Source: Carallia brachiata (Eukaryota > Streptophyta > Magnoliopsida > Malpighiales > Rhizophoraceae). From it: 64,000 bases of DNA. The stretch spans positions 4,169,681-4,233,680 of the forward strand of contig JADCRB010000071.1 in NCBI GenBank assembly GCA_021464245.1. Reading direction: 5' to 3'. The position numbers were made by a program, and so were the translations under genes. The stretch's first letter is position 1, and every line of letters starts with the position of its first letter. Below the pieces are notes generated by a model that was not told the origin of the DNA, ran no database searches, and was given only the letters and a program-made list of their open reading frames with translations. Of the stretch, positions 34,560 to 51,066 are shown piece after piece.

Positions 34560-34850
34560 GCATTTAAAGAAAAAGGAAAAAAAAGAAAATGTAGGAAAGA
34601 AAATTTATTATTAATTTTTTTTCTTCTCATTTTCTTCCTTACATATTTTTTATTTATCTGAATAACTTATTTTCTTCTCACAATTTTTTTTTTACAATTT
34701 TCTTTCTTATTTTCTTTTACATTATTTTTTCTCACATTTCTCATCTATCTAAATAATTCATTTTTTCATAATTTTTTTATCATAATTTTTTTTCCTTTAA
34801 TTCTCACGATTTAAACACACTATTAATTTTACCTAAAACACTCTATTAAT
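34560..34850. repeat. AT-rich dispersed repeat, second member of the family at 12390-12612
   Basis: Similar blocks 'acaattttctttctta' and 'tttctcatctatctaaataa', with the end 'ttctcacgatttaaacacac' followed by tattaa. A third, differently oriented relative is at 35400-35755. Confidence 0.45.
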
Positions 34851-35399
34851 TGTTCCCTTATTTCTTTTTTTTTTAAGACATAATTGGTCCCTTATTTCAA
34901 AAAAGGACAATTTTATTCCTATAATAGATATCAAAGTCCCGTTGCTACTTTCCCGTATCTTCTTAATGAGGGCCGATTTCATTTTTTTTACACGTCCCAA
35001 GGCATAACAGATACCGCATGCAACAAGAAGGGGTCATCTGACCTCACGTATTCATGCAAACATGAGGGAATGGCTTCTGTCATCAGCAACGTCTGGGTTA
35101 AGTAATCAGTTCTGACAACTGTTTCCAGGCGACTGCAACATTTTTACGTACGTGTTTGTTCAAAAAAAAAACAAAAAAAACATTTTTACGTACGTGGGAA
35201 AATTTATATACCAACAACTGAATAAAACTGTCAGTTCTTTGATAAAAGTTTTTTTTTTTTTCTGAAAGAGTGGAGAACCAGTACACCATCATATTTTTTT
35301 TTTAGTTCTGACTATTTTGTACCTTTCATCAATTTCTTTATAACTTTTCACGATTACTTTTCTACTTTTACAATTATTGCACATCACTTTTATGGTTAT

Positions 35400-35755
35400 T
35401 TAAATTATTAAGAAGTTATAAGAAAAAAAATTGTGAAAAAATTATAAAAAAATTATTTAAATTGATAAAAAAATTATGAGAAAATTGATTAAAAAAAATA
35501 AATAATAATTTATAAGAGAAAAAGTTATGTAAAAAATATTATTTAAATTAATGAGAAAGTTGTGAGAAAGAAAATGATTAGAAAGAAAAATAAATAGTAA
35601 TTTATGAGAAAAATTATGAGAAAATAATATTGTTTAGATTGATTAAAAATTTATAAAAAATATTAAAAAATAATAAAATAATAATGATATTTTTTTAATT
35701 AAAATTTTTTATCTTTTTCTTTTCTCATTGAATTCTTACAAACCAAACACACCTA
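35400..35755. repeat. AT-rich dispersed repeat, third relative
   Basis: Built from repeated 'ttatgagaaaa' and 'aaattgat' modules, ending 'ttcttacaaaccaaacacacc'. The modules resemble the reverse complement of the interiors at 12390 and 34560, so the unit may be foldback in nature. Confidence 0.4.
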
Positions 35756-38225
35756 AATTTTAGCATTCAATGTCTTTACAGCCAACTACTATGCGGCTAA
35801 TGATGAATCTTTTTTCTCGACAGTAAAGCTCTCCTGTGGTCTGTTTAGGCATGACTTCCTAAGGCCACTTGTTCTCCATTTTCTCAATTAATTTTCAACG
35901 ACTAATTGATGATGTGCGGATTATTATGCAAAACAAAAAAAGGGTGGAATGTTTCTCCAAAAAAAAAAAAAAAAAGGGTGAAATGTTATTTACTATATGG
36001 TAAACAAGGTAATAAACCTCTGGTGTCAAAACTAAAAGAGCCTCCTGTTTTTTGTGTCAAGAAAAAAAGAAAAAAAGAGCCTCTTGTTTTTACCGAGTCA
36101 TTTTATGGACTGATGGACTTTATGATTGATGTGCTTCTTCAGCTTGATCTTTCTCATGACTCAACATGGCCACTTTTAATCTCTTTTTTGCTATTTGTTT
36201 TTAATTTCATCCATGGTTCGTTACAACTTGGTGCTATACATCAATTCGTTTGTCACTTCAAACCAATTTGACATGATTTTGGACAAAGCAAATGAATTGT
36301 CTTTGCAAAAAATGGAACAGAAGATGCTTACCTTGCTAAAGAGATTCTTGAATTTCTATGCAAGGTCACAATTGTAGATTCTGATCACCATTATAATTAA
36401 CAACGGATGCAAGATGCTTTCACCCACACAGCAACTTGTTTAGGACATAATTGGAGATCTTGTGCTCAGTCAATTAGATATTTTTGCTTTCTGTTGCAAA
36501 GTCAAATTGAAAAAAAAAAAAGCATATATCAATAATTTAACCATGCAATTAATTAGTTACTAAGAAATACTTAATCGTGGAAAATAAATGAAATATAAAC
36601 AAAGAACAAAGTAATCAAATAAAGTATATAAAAATTGAGAGAATTAAAAGTATGCGGCTATTGTGCAGTGCCATTCAAGGTTCAAGTTGTCTCTTTCTCA
36701 AAAAAAGAAAAAAAAATCTAGTTATCTCTCTTTTATAGATCGACTACGAGTCTACAATAGCAGTGTACAGTACTTACATTATGCGTGGTTGACTTGACAA
36801 ACTCTAAATCCAGCAACTTCTGCCAAGAGAAGAGAGACACTATACTTATTGGGTTCCGCATTTATGTTTCTATTATAATTTTGTTAGAAGGTTATTGAAT
36901 ATAGTCACTTCATATAAACAAGATTATAATTGTACTTATATTTACCATTTTTCCGGACCCTAAAGTGTGTGTGAGTCTCGTACTCGTGGTGTGTGAGTCT
37001 TATACTTGTCGACATTCTTATTTTTGTTATTAATCTAGTGAATATAAACTTCAAGTTGAGATTTTTTTTTAATTTATTAAGAAATCTATTTGATTATAAA
37101 TTATACAATGATAATTAATTCTTTTTATTCTTATAAACTTCACATTTTTCTTATTAAGATTAAAATTTAAGATAATTTAAATCATAACCATTAAGGTGTC
37201 CTAGAAAAATACTATTCTCTTATCACTGTCACTAAACACTCAGAATTCTAGTAATTCCTATTACAATGAAAATGTTGGATTTCTAGATACAACCGCTTTG
37301 AAAACTTATTTACCAAGAACATGGTAACAAATAGACCCCTTGCCAACAAGATAAGAATATTAAGCAAGGAAAAGGCCTAGCCAATTACTAAAAACGAGAA
37401 TCAAGTAGCCCTTTAAGCCATGATTTTAATTATGGGTGCTTATTAAATTTATTTATTTTTAGTAAGTAAAATTTACTGATCATTTTACACCACATAAATT
37501 TATTTTTTTATTTTTTAATTTTAAGTGGACGTCGTTTATTATACGATATAAGATCGTAAATAAATTATACTTATTAAAAAAATATGAGCCGTTAATTTTT
37601 ATGACTAAAGACCTCTTTCAAACAAATTGTGAGTTTTTAGTATAAACGCACCTTTGCCATACCACTTTCTCTAGGAAATGCCTTTGGAAGGATCCAAAAA
37701 CATTTATGGGATTTTCTTGAATTGCGCAAAATAAAAAATTACCCAATAAACTGATCTTTATTAATTATTTCACTTTTGTTTTTGTTTCCTGTCCGCACTT
37801 TGCTTGTATGGGATGTTGACTCTTACTTTTTCCAATAAAATTTGATTTGATTATTATTTTAAAAAATATTCTATGGTATATTGGTTTATGATTATTTAGT
37901 AAATGAGTAATATTAAATAATTATACTTGATCAATAATAAATAGTATGTGTACTTAGTTCTATAATAGCATTTGATTTAAATTATTTATTTTTTTAATAA
38001 TAAATTTAATTATTATACGTCTTATATTATTTTGTTATTATTTTAAAATAATTTTTATAAAGATAAATAATTGTTTTGTTAATTAATTAGATAAGGGGAG
38101 GGCAAGATAGAGGTGGTCTGGGTCAAAAAGTTCCCGTAACACTGTAGCCGACGTCAGCTTATCAACACTGGGCCTCGGTTACTATTTCGGAAAAACAAAA
38201 AGAGTATAAAAAATAGATATAAAGT
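35756..38225. other. intergenic, AT-rich
   Basis: No gene recognised. A short duplication of 'agagcctc.tgttttt' occurs at about 36038 and 36077. Around 38095-38180 there is a small, less AT-rich patch of unknown nature. Confidence 0.4.
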
Positions 38226-38231
38226 AATAGG

Positions 38232-38830
38232 TAGTCTAGAGGTGTTAGTGAGTTAATACGTTCAATAAAAATTCGATAATTCGGTTTGATAAAAATTTAT
38301 TTGAAATTCGATAATAAAATTCATTTAATAAATGAATCAATCTTGAATAAGTAAACTTGACATAGTAAAATTCTTGAACAATTATTTAAAAATTATTTGA
38401 AAATTTGTCTAAATTTCATTTAAAATTTTATTTATTATCTAATTAGAATATATTTGTAATATTTATTTAAGTTATCAAATAATTTTCTTACGAGAATAAT
38501 AATAAAAATGTGCATATTTAACTCTTTATAAATTCTATAAATTTAGATGCTTTGTGCATTGAGATACTTTATTATATTTACAATTATACGTTAAAATAAG
38601 TTTTCATTTTTTAATAGTTAATTTTATTTAAGTAAACATTTTTTATATTTAATATTATTTATAAAATAATTTTTATAATTTTAATTATTTTTATTAATAC
38701 TATAAAATTTCAACAATACTTTTATGAAAAATTTGAAACTTGGGTTGATAAAAGACAAGTTCAACTTGACTTGGTTCGTTAGCTAAACGAACAAATTTAA
38801 ACAGACCAATACTCAACTTGTTTACAGTCT
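38232..38830. repeat. candidate hAT-like non-autonomous element
   Basis: The left end 'tagaggtgttagtgagttaa' and interior 'gataattcggtttgataaaa', with the right part 'ttcaacttgacttggttcgt' and 'actcaacttg', resemble degenerate ends of the common plant TAGGGGTG-type element. No target duplication was seen, so this is tentative. Confidence 0.3.
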
Positions 38831-39533
38831 TGTATGTAATAAAAAATATTTTTTAAGCAATCAATTTTTTTAAAATAATTTTTTTAAAATAAAATGATAT
38901 TAAATATATTTAGAATAACACTAAGTATATTTAAATTTTAATTTAAAAAAATAAATTTTTAATTATTATTAGAAACAAAACTAATTCTTATGATACTTGT
39001 TAATTTATTATTTTTTTTTGTAAAATTCACTATTATCTTAATAATATAAATTTATTTTTTTATTTTTTTTATCTAAAATAAACTCAATTCATTATATCAC
39101 TAAGGTGATTAATAAATTATACTTAAAAAAATATAAATAAAATTAAAAATCTCTTTTATTTTTATTTTTTTCAATGCTTTCTAATCAAGCGCTTACTGGT
39201 AATGTCCTCGTGCAATGCTTCTCCATCTGTCTCCCTGTCCTTCTTACGTATGTTTCTGTTGTTCTTATGTGTCAATTTCAACTCTCTCTCTCCGTCCCCG
39301 TGTGAGTGTGTTTTTGTGTGTGGGGAAAAAGGCGAGAGAGTTGAAACAGTGATGAAAGAAAGAGTGATGAAAGTTGCGGTAGACTCGGATCCTGTCTCCC
39401 GGCGCCAATAGCAAAGTTCCAAATATATCCATTCCATTTCCAAGTTCCAACAGATAGATTATCTTCCTTCCTTTCGAATCTGCTCATAAACTAAGCATTC
39501 ACCTCAACACTTTTCTTTGCTTGCTTGCTAGAG
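38831..39533 (+). other. AT-rich spacer, then promoter and 5' leader of the trihelix gene
   Basis: 38831-39170 is AT-rich without structure. From about 39180 the composition changes to CT- and GT-rich (ctctctctccgtccccgtg), which suits a plant core promoter or 5' UTR. No definite TATA box is assigned. Confidence 0.45.
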
Positions 39534-42500
39534 ATGGGTGAGCACCACCAGTACGGCAAACAGCCCGATCTCCGGCAACTGTTGAATGGAAGTTCCCATT
39601 TTCAAGGAGGAACCCCGCATGTCACACACCCCATCTTTGTCCACGGCCGTAATCTGAATCTTGAACCGGCGGCACAAACCCACTATGATCCCACCATGGC
39701 TGGTGGGTTCATGTTGCCAAGTGGATTGGTCAAGCATGGTCATCCTGATGATCGCTGTTCCACCAATCCCGCAAATGTTGTTGCTTCTGCTGCTCCTTCT
39801 TCTTCTGCCAGCGCTAGAACTGTTGCTACTACTGGCTATTCTGGCCCTGGACGTACTGCACTGTATGGCGTGGAATTGATGGATAGTGGATGGATTATTG
39901 GGAATGATCATTCCCACGGAGGGATTAATAGTAGATGGCCGAGGCAAGAGACTCTCACTCTTCTTGACATCAGATCTAGGCTTGATTCCAGGTTCAAGGA
40001 GGCTAATCAAAAAAGTCCACTATGGGATGAGGTTTCTAGGTACATATCGTCAACATATACCTAGGCACCTATCTACTTGTGTCTTCTGTTTAATTTGTGT
40101 CATCTCTCCCTTTAATAATTTACTTCTTGTCCCTTCATTATCAATCGATGCTTCTGAACTATGAAAAAAAAAACAAGAAAAAACCCTAATTGGTCTTTTG
40201 AAGCAAGCTGACATTCTTTTGGTATATATGTTTCTAGGTGAAGGAACAAGGTTTGATTCCATTGTATTATAATAATTTTGCTGATTTCAACTTATCCCAA
40301 AAATAATAATAATAATAATATTAACAATTTGCTGATTTCAGGAGTTGAAAAATGACAAAAACGAACCGATTCTTCCTTTCATGGGTCAATTAATTTACTA
40401 CTTTTGTTCTCTGAATCAACCATCAGTTTACTTGGGTTAATTAAATGATATTGTTGACTTGTTGTACAAAAATGTTGCTGGCAGTTCCAATATAAACTGT
40501 TTAATTAGTAGCCGCTTATTAGTTTTATGTGATGGCATGATGGGGCGATTTGTGCAAGAAGTTTCCTTTAGTTACTTTGCTTGCCCTTGAAAGTTCGTAC
40601 CTCAGACTACCTCTGTCAAAGGCGTCTACGTGCTTTGTTTGAAAGCAGTTAGCAAATATTTTCAAGAAAGATATCTTTGTCTACTACCTCATGGAGATGT
40701 AGTTAAAAGATTTTATAGTTTAAACCGTCGAATTTATGTGTGAATGAGCATTTGTAAAGTATAAAAGAGTTATTCATTTATTTGTACTTCCAAATCAGTA
40801 AACTATAAGAAAAATAACGATATGTTTGTTGGCATTTTAATACAGAAAGTACATCTTAATATAAAAAAATTGTTACAAATACATCATACTTAGTACTTTA
40901 TATATAAATAAATAGTACAAAGTCATCTAGTGTTTTGAATGATGTCAAACTTTGGCCTACAAAGAAAGAAAACTTGACTAGTTCATTCGATATGTATTAT
41001 AGTCTAATTAATAATCTGTTTGTAAGATTTATTAATACAAATTGTTTGGCATATTCAAGATTCTTGACGGATGTTTGAATAGCAGTTTCTAATGTTTCAA
41101 CTTTAAAATGCCAGTCAACGAAAATAAGAAATCAGATTATGCAAAGCGAGTAACCTGATTACTGGCATACTGCATACATTAATATCTTTGATGGGGGAAT
41201 GCTACTCTAAAGCTGCTTATCAAAAAATAAAAAATAAAAAAAGATTTAAAATAAAAAATAAAGAAAGGAAAAGAAGAGAGAGAAAGAGAGAGATGTAAAC
41301 TACAGCTCTTATAAAATATTATAGAGCCATCTCGATTGGGATGTTTAGCAGCAAAGGAAAAACACCTGAATCTAGGTTGGATCTGTACAGGTGACTTCGA
41401 GTACAATATAGTGCCTTTTCCTTTTCGGGGCTGAGCATCACTCTGAGAGTTTAAAAGAGTTAAAAAAATTGTTTTCTTATTTTTTTAAGTTAAAATTAAA
41501 ATTTAAATGAGTGTTATTTAAAATATGAAGTGTAAATATTATAAAATTTTTTAAAAGAAATTTTTTTCTTTCGAAATTTTGTTTTTAATATAATATAAAA
41601 TAATTATTATATTTATATATATACGAAAGTATGTACGATAATGTGTACTTATCTTTTTCTTTCCTTTTATTCGTTTTAACTTGACTTGGGGCATTGTTTC
41701 TTTGCAAAGGATAATGGCTGAGGAACATGGCTACCAGAGGAGTGGCAGGAAATGCAGAGAAAAGTTTGAGAACCTGTACAAGTACTACAAGAAAACCAAG
41801 GATGGTAAAGCTGGGAGACAAGATGGGAAGCACTACAGATTCTTTCGACAGCTTGAGGCTCTTTATGGGGAAACAAGCAACGAAACTTCAGTCTCACAAT
41901 CCCATCTAGTTAATAACCCTCTTTTTTATCAAGCCCGCCCGGCCAACATCATTAGCCGTGAAAACTTGGAACCCTTTACGGAAAACAAGCAAAGTGACAG
42001 CCTGAGTTTCTCCAACACTTCTGAATTTGATCAGACCTCGTCCTCGGAGAATAATGACGATGATCTTTCAGCTATTGCGTGTATGATGAACCGATCAAGT
42101 GAAAAGCAAAAGGGAATCGCAGAGAAGCGCTGCAAATCAAAGGTGAAGAACTTTGTGGACTCAGAAATGAGGAAGGTGTTTGAAACTCAGGAGGCGTGGA
42201 TGGAGAGAACGCTGAAGACCATTGAGGATAGGGAAAATGAAAGAATGTGTCGGGATGAAGAGTGGATGAAGGAAGAGGCGGCTCGATTCAATCAAGAACG
42301 TGAATTTTGGGCTAAACAGATACAATGGATCGAAGCAAGAGATGCTGCCTTGGTGGAGACCTTGAAGAGATGCACAGGAAAACAACTAGGACTCTCATTG
42401 TCCGTCAACAAAATTAATATTGCGCCTGAAACTGATCAAACCCACAAGCAAAACCAGGAGATCGATGCTGAGACCATCAGAAATTATCAAGAGATGACCC

Positions 42501-42865
42501 ATTTTAGATGGACTGAAGCTGAGATTTTAAGTTTAATACAGCTAAGAAGTGCCGTGGAAACTAAATTCCTAGATGGTGGGTATCCGAGAGAAAGGCTTTG
42601 GGACGAGATAGCAACAAATATGACCAGCCTTGGGTATGACCGAAGCATTAATGAATGCATAGAGAAGTGGGACAATATGAACATCTACTTTAACATGTCA
42701 AGAGAGTGTAACAAGAAGCGGAATGAGGATCTGACAACCGACAATTATTATTGGGAGCTGGAGACATATAATGCTCAGGAAAGTCATGAAAAACAAGTGC
42801 CTGAGATCATGGAGAACATCCCTTTTGGTTCTGGTTCGAGTAAGGCCGCTTTCAGGTTCCAATAA
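39534..42865 (+). CDS. PTL: trihelix (GT-2 family) transcription factor, PETAL LOSS-like
   Basis: Two exons, 39534-40039 and 41710-42865, joined by a GT-AG phase-2 intron of 1,670 bp, encode 553 residues. The start is ATG at 39534, in GAGATGGGTG context, giving MGEHHQYGKQPDLRQLLNG. The N-terminal trihelix (about 134-215) contains RWPRQETLTLLDIRSRLD, SPLWDEVSR (split by the intron) and CREKFENLYKYYKKTK. A central Glu/Arg-rich helical region (about 310-390) probably dimerises. A second trihelix (about 433-515) has FRWTEAEILSLIQLRSAVE and WDEIATNM. The N-terminal block and intron position match PETAL LOSS, a nuclear GT-element-binding factor that limits growth between sepals and controls petal initiation in Arabidopsis. 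The frame is intact, with no lesions seen. A sister GT-2 factor cannot be fully excluded, but the N-terminus favours PTL. Confidence 0.92.
40040..41709 (+). other. intron of the trihelix gene
   Basis: A 1,670-bp AT-rich intron with donor gtacat and acceptor tttgcaaag. It contains an AAT microsatellite (about 40301-40320) and, at about 40820-40855, a segment also found at 52489-52523. Confidence 0.85.
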
Positions 42866-43660
42866 CTGAAGGAGAGCAGTTGTGAATCTGAGTAAGGCTT
42901 GAAGATCAAGCTCGCAAGAACTACTGATCAAGACGCCATAATTGTTATTTCTCTTTAGGCCCGTAGGTGTAACTTCTGGGAAAGTGTAACACATTGTTGT
43001 GTCGTCATTCTTCGACAAAATTGATTGGGGATCGGGTGGTCTATTTGTGTAATCAGGACTAAGATCGAGCTGTGAGTTTTCTTTATCACTTAATATGGTC
43101 CAGGTTAACATTAAAATGCTTGGACTTTCTCAAACAATGATGCTTTTGGTTTCATTTAATATTATTTACACTCATAAATTATGTGAGTATAATATACTCT
43201 ACTTGCTGCGAAGGTTAATCATTTTGCTTTCAAAGTTAACTTCCATATTTTCATTGAAAAAAAAAGTCAATTATTTGATTTTGAAAATACAAACCACCAA
43301 CCAAAAAAAAAAAAAAAAAACGTAATCTTATTTTTGTGTCAATTTTACGGTCTCTCGAGGTGGTCTTCTTCTTCTTCACGGCCAACAAACCTGGAACAGG
43401 CATGGATATAGAGTCTGGGGATTGATATAAGAGTCTAAAATGTACCGGAACTTGAAGCATGGATTCCTTGATCATTGACCAACTTTTTATTTCCGGGCCA
43501 AAAGCTTCAACTTTTAAGCACGCGAAGTAGTGATCGTATTGGACGATCTATAGACGCATGCACCCGGTTGCAAGGTCGGGCCTAAGTTCATAAAAATGCA
43601 GCATACTTATTCCTACTTACATAATGTAACATTTTGTTTATAATAGGAGAAGCCTCTTGG
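42866..43660. other. 3' flank of the trihelix gene
   Basis: Likely 3' UTR followed by spacer, with poly(A) runs near 43260 and 43303-43320. No gene or RNA recognised. Confidence 0.4.
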
Positions 43661-43784
43661 AGTGCGTTTAGTATATGATACAAAATATAATAGTATATGA
43701 TAGGTTAATCTTATATTATAAAATATAATAAAATGATAATAATATATTCTATACTATTATACTTTATATCATATCAAACGCACT
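43661..43784. mobile_element. small MITE with AGTGCGTTT terminal inverted repeats
   Basis: The left arm starts agtgcgtttagtatatgata. The right arm, read on the minus strand, starts agtgcgtttgatatgatata. Both continue with 'taatagtata'. The 124-bp unit is an almost complete hairpin with an AT-rich loop. It is non-coding, about 0.8 kb downstream of the trihelix gene. No flanking duplication is evident. Confidence 0.75.
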
Positions 43785-44144
43785 TTTAAAAAATATCTCA
43801 ATGATTAAAACTTTAAATTTTCATCTTCAAAATCTTGGATTCTATTCTTGAGAAGTAGATGTGAGATTTATTAAGTAATTATGACTATTTTTATTATATT
43901 CTCACGACTCAACAAGCATCCAATAAACCAAAAACAATTCGTTCACTATAAAAACATTAAATATAAATATTTCAAATTCAACGAAACCCATAATTTCACA
44001 TGTGGCACAAAATTTAAAATGAAAAAATAAGGTACAGGGAAGAAGGTAAAGGCTAGGGTTAATTTAGTTAGAAGAAATGAGTAAAATTTTAAATTTGATT
44101 TTTTCTTAAATTAAGTCGATTTGTATGCAAATTTGGATTATTTC
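43785..44144. other. AT-rich spacer
   Basis: Nothing recognised beyond AT-rich sequence leading into the tandem array. Confidence 0.35.
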
Positions 44145-44890
44145 TAGTTAATTTTTAAAATTTAAATAGTTGTGTACTTAAAATTAAATTTTGAGTGTAT
44201 TTCTGCGATTTTAATAAAATTCCAATTGTACCTAAATTTTGAGTATTTATATTTAATTTTGAAAATTTGAGTATATAGGTTCTCAAAATTGATAATCTGA
44301 TTCTACTTGTACCTAAATTTTGAGCATTTATAATTAATTTTGAAAATTTGAGTACACATATACTCAAAAATTTAAGTTTAGTTGTACTCAAAATTAATAA
44401 TTTGAGTCTATTTGTACATAAATTTTGAGTATTTTATTTAATTTTGAAAATTTTCGTAGGAGGTACTCAAAACTAAAAATTTGAGTGTAATTGTACATAA
44501 ATATTGAGTATTTATACTTAATTTTGAAAATACCTCAAAAAAATTTTTTTGAGTCTACTTGTACTCAAATCTAAAAATTTGAGTATTTGAACATAAATTT
44601 TGAATATTTATACTTAATATTGAAATTTGTGTAGATAAATACTGAAAACTAAAAATTGGAGTCCACTTGTAGCCAAAACTAAAATTTTGAGTCTACTTGT
44701 ATTCAAAATTAAAAATTAGTGTATTTGTACATAAATTTTAAGTATCCATACGTAATTTTGAAAATTTGAATAGATATGTACTCAAAACTAAAAACTTGAG
44801 TATACTTGTACTCAAAACAAAAAATTTGAGTCTACTTGTATTCAAAACTAAAAATTTGAATATTTGTACATAAATTTTGAGTATGCATAC
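44145..44890. repeat. minisatellite array with quasi-palindromic subunits
   Basis: About seven imperfect units, each starting near 'gtacataaattttgagtatt', followed by 'tatacttaattttgaaaatt' and then one or two copies of a roughly 30-bp subunit containing actcaaaactaaaaatttga and ending 'gtctacttgt'. Period varies from about 80 to 140 bp because the subunit copy number differs. The ACTCAAA...TTTGAGT pair inside each subunit is an inverted repeat. There is no coding capacity. The array abuts the decayed Copia remnant on its right. Confidence 0.85.
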
Positions 44891-46426
44891 TTATCAAGTA
44901 GTCATCAATATAATTCTAGTAATGATCATTCCTATGCACAATCACTTCAAAATCCACTACATATAAATGCTCATAGTTTTAGACCTTATCATCACAAGGC
45001 ATTTAGAAGAAAAGCACTACACAAGTATGCTTACATGTACACATGGCATTCTCACCAAGTAAGATCATCATATAAACACGCCTTTCATTATGGTAGACAT
45101 CAAAAACCACTCACATGACAGATTTGGTGCTCTTTCTTATAGTCAATATTATGCTTGAAAGTATGTTAGATGTTATTTTTATGGAGATTTTGGTCATATG
45201 CAATTTTCTTGTAGAGCCATGATGTAGAGCCATGTTGCTAAAAAAGGACCATGTGGCATTAGCGGCAGCACCTCAACAGGGACAATAATGCAGGGCAAGG
45301 AAAGCAAGGAAAAATATATGAAAGAGTTAAATAGGTTGCGATATGATCATAAAACCATCTATATTTAGCAACAAAATTTGTCATGCATGTAATATTTGAG
45401 AGGTACCCTGAACTACAGTATATTGGGGTTATCTGCTATATCAGAAGAATACAGCGATGAAAATAGAATTTTTATTCAGATGAGAGAAAATCCATAAAAT
45501 GGATTTGAGTTAACTTTTAAAGATGAAGTAGTGGCTTGAAAGCCTAATAAATAAATGTTTTTTACTCAATCCACCATGAATTTCGAGTATATAGCCTCAA
45601 AAATGGTTAGTGTGGAGGAAAATTGGCTAAAAATAAATATTCCATTTTGTTCGAAATCAACATCATGAGTGTCGATGATTTGTGTTAGTGAAGTCTATAT
45701 TGCTCATACCAAGAGTAAATTATATGATGTAAAAAATAGATATATTTGTCTAATTCATGAGTTAGTAAAGCATATGTAGAGAAATATATTTAGATCTCTT
45801 ATTTTTATAAAAGATGAATTAGATTGATTCTCTAACTAGCACTAAGCTGAAAGGTAGTGAAATTATATCGAGGGAAATGGGAATAATGCCTAGAAAATGG
45901 TCAAGAGTGATGGACATACAGTCTATGTGATAGGAGATCTCTTAACATAAGTTCCTATAGGTAAAAACAAGTTAATGATTGACTTTGTGAGCACTATTAA
46001 AAATATAAAGTCTCTTTTTATAGTACAGATAGTGCAAAGTTCTAATATTCGAGGTTGAGTTATACTCTTAATGAATTCTTGAGCCTTTTATCGGTGATGT
46101 GTTACTGGAATGCACACTTGATAAGATCAATAATATGTGAGTGGATTGAGGCTATTCCTATGAGATCTTATGCGAATCTCTAAAGCTCTCATAAAAATAA
46201 ATCAAGTAAGCACAAGGCCTAGCAGCTCTAAACAACGTCAAAAAGCATGATCTCAGAGAACATAATATAGTGAGAAGTTCACTGTTATTCATAAAAAAGT
46301 TATAGTTTATAAAATTTTTTATTTTACCATACTTTTGAATATCAAAGTTTGTGCTTCTAGTTTTTGGTTCATAGTCTAAAAGATACCAAAGATAATATGT
46401 CATGCTCTCATTAGTTAATCCAACAA

Positions 46427-46489
46427 AATTAGCCTTTTAAAATAGCGGGAGATTATTGTAAATTATTATTATATTTTAAAAGGCTAATT
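46427..46489. repeat. 18-bp perfect inverted repeat straddling the LTR boundary
   Basis: Arms aattagccttttaaaata (46427-46444) and tattttaaaaggctaatt (46472-46489) are exact reverse complements with a 27-nt loop. The loop contains the polypurine tract and the inferred LTR start (46457). Confidence 0.95.
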
Positions 46490-46975
46490 ATCACATATAA
46501 GATCTGATCAAACTAGTCGTTGTATAACTATTGAACTAATCGTTTTATGACCATTGAATTAGTCTTTAGCCGTTACTACTCATTATAATTTATTGGACAC
46601 TTTATTCTTACTTATAAGATATAAAACCATATCTATTATAAAAAGACTATTCCTTCATTTTCCAAGAGACGATGGGAGGTAGGAAAGTTTTTTCTCATTT
46701 GTCTATTCATAAAAGACTTATGCTGCTAGTTTAATCTAAAGAGAAAAGTTATTTCTGTAACCCCACTTTTGAAATGTGCATTAGTGAGAATGTCTTTTGT
46801 ATATTGGGAGGATACCCGCTATAACCTGCTGCACTTGGACTACCTATCTACGGGAGCGGATATTATCTTCAAGGACAGTGTTATGCATGCTTCAGATACG
46901 ATATCTTTTTCTTTTAATTTGTTTATTTGTTGTAGCATTAAATATTTATCTAATTTTCTTGATTGTTGTTCAACA
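46457..46975 (+). repeat. 3' LTR of Copia remnant 4 (inferred limits)
   Basis: Starts TGTAAATTATTATTAT just after the purine tract. It includes 'cttataagatataaaacc' (possible TATA region) and ends at ...GTTCAACA. The matching 5' LTR is not in the window, so the limits rest on the TG...CA rule and the purine tract. Confidence 0.55.

Positions 46976-51066
<4,091 letters not shown>

Larger units (their letters stand above)
44891..46975 (+). mobile_element. Copia remnant 4, internally deleted, with 3' LTR
   Basis: On the + strand, a gag-like zinc-knuckle relic (CYFYGDFGHMQFSC, about 45172-45213, second Cys lost) is followed within about 200 bp by a Copia RNase H relic. That relic has EEYSDENRIFIQM (about 45446-45485), STMNFEYIASKMVSVEENWL (about 45570-45630), SKLYDVKNRYICLIHELVKH (about 45713-45775) and EGNGN.A near 45870, where 'SRGMG' is usual. 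Protease, integrase and RT are absent. A purine tract (gcgggagatta) precedes an LTR beginning TGTAAATT at 46457 and ending near 'ttcaaca' at 46975. No 5' LTR was found. Non-functional. Confidence 0.7.

Noticed and set aside
44145..44890. CRISPR-like repeat-spacer array
   Set aside because: Units are imperfect, variable in length and have no unique spacers. The sequence context is a plant nuclear genome, so it is a minisatellite.
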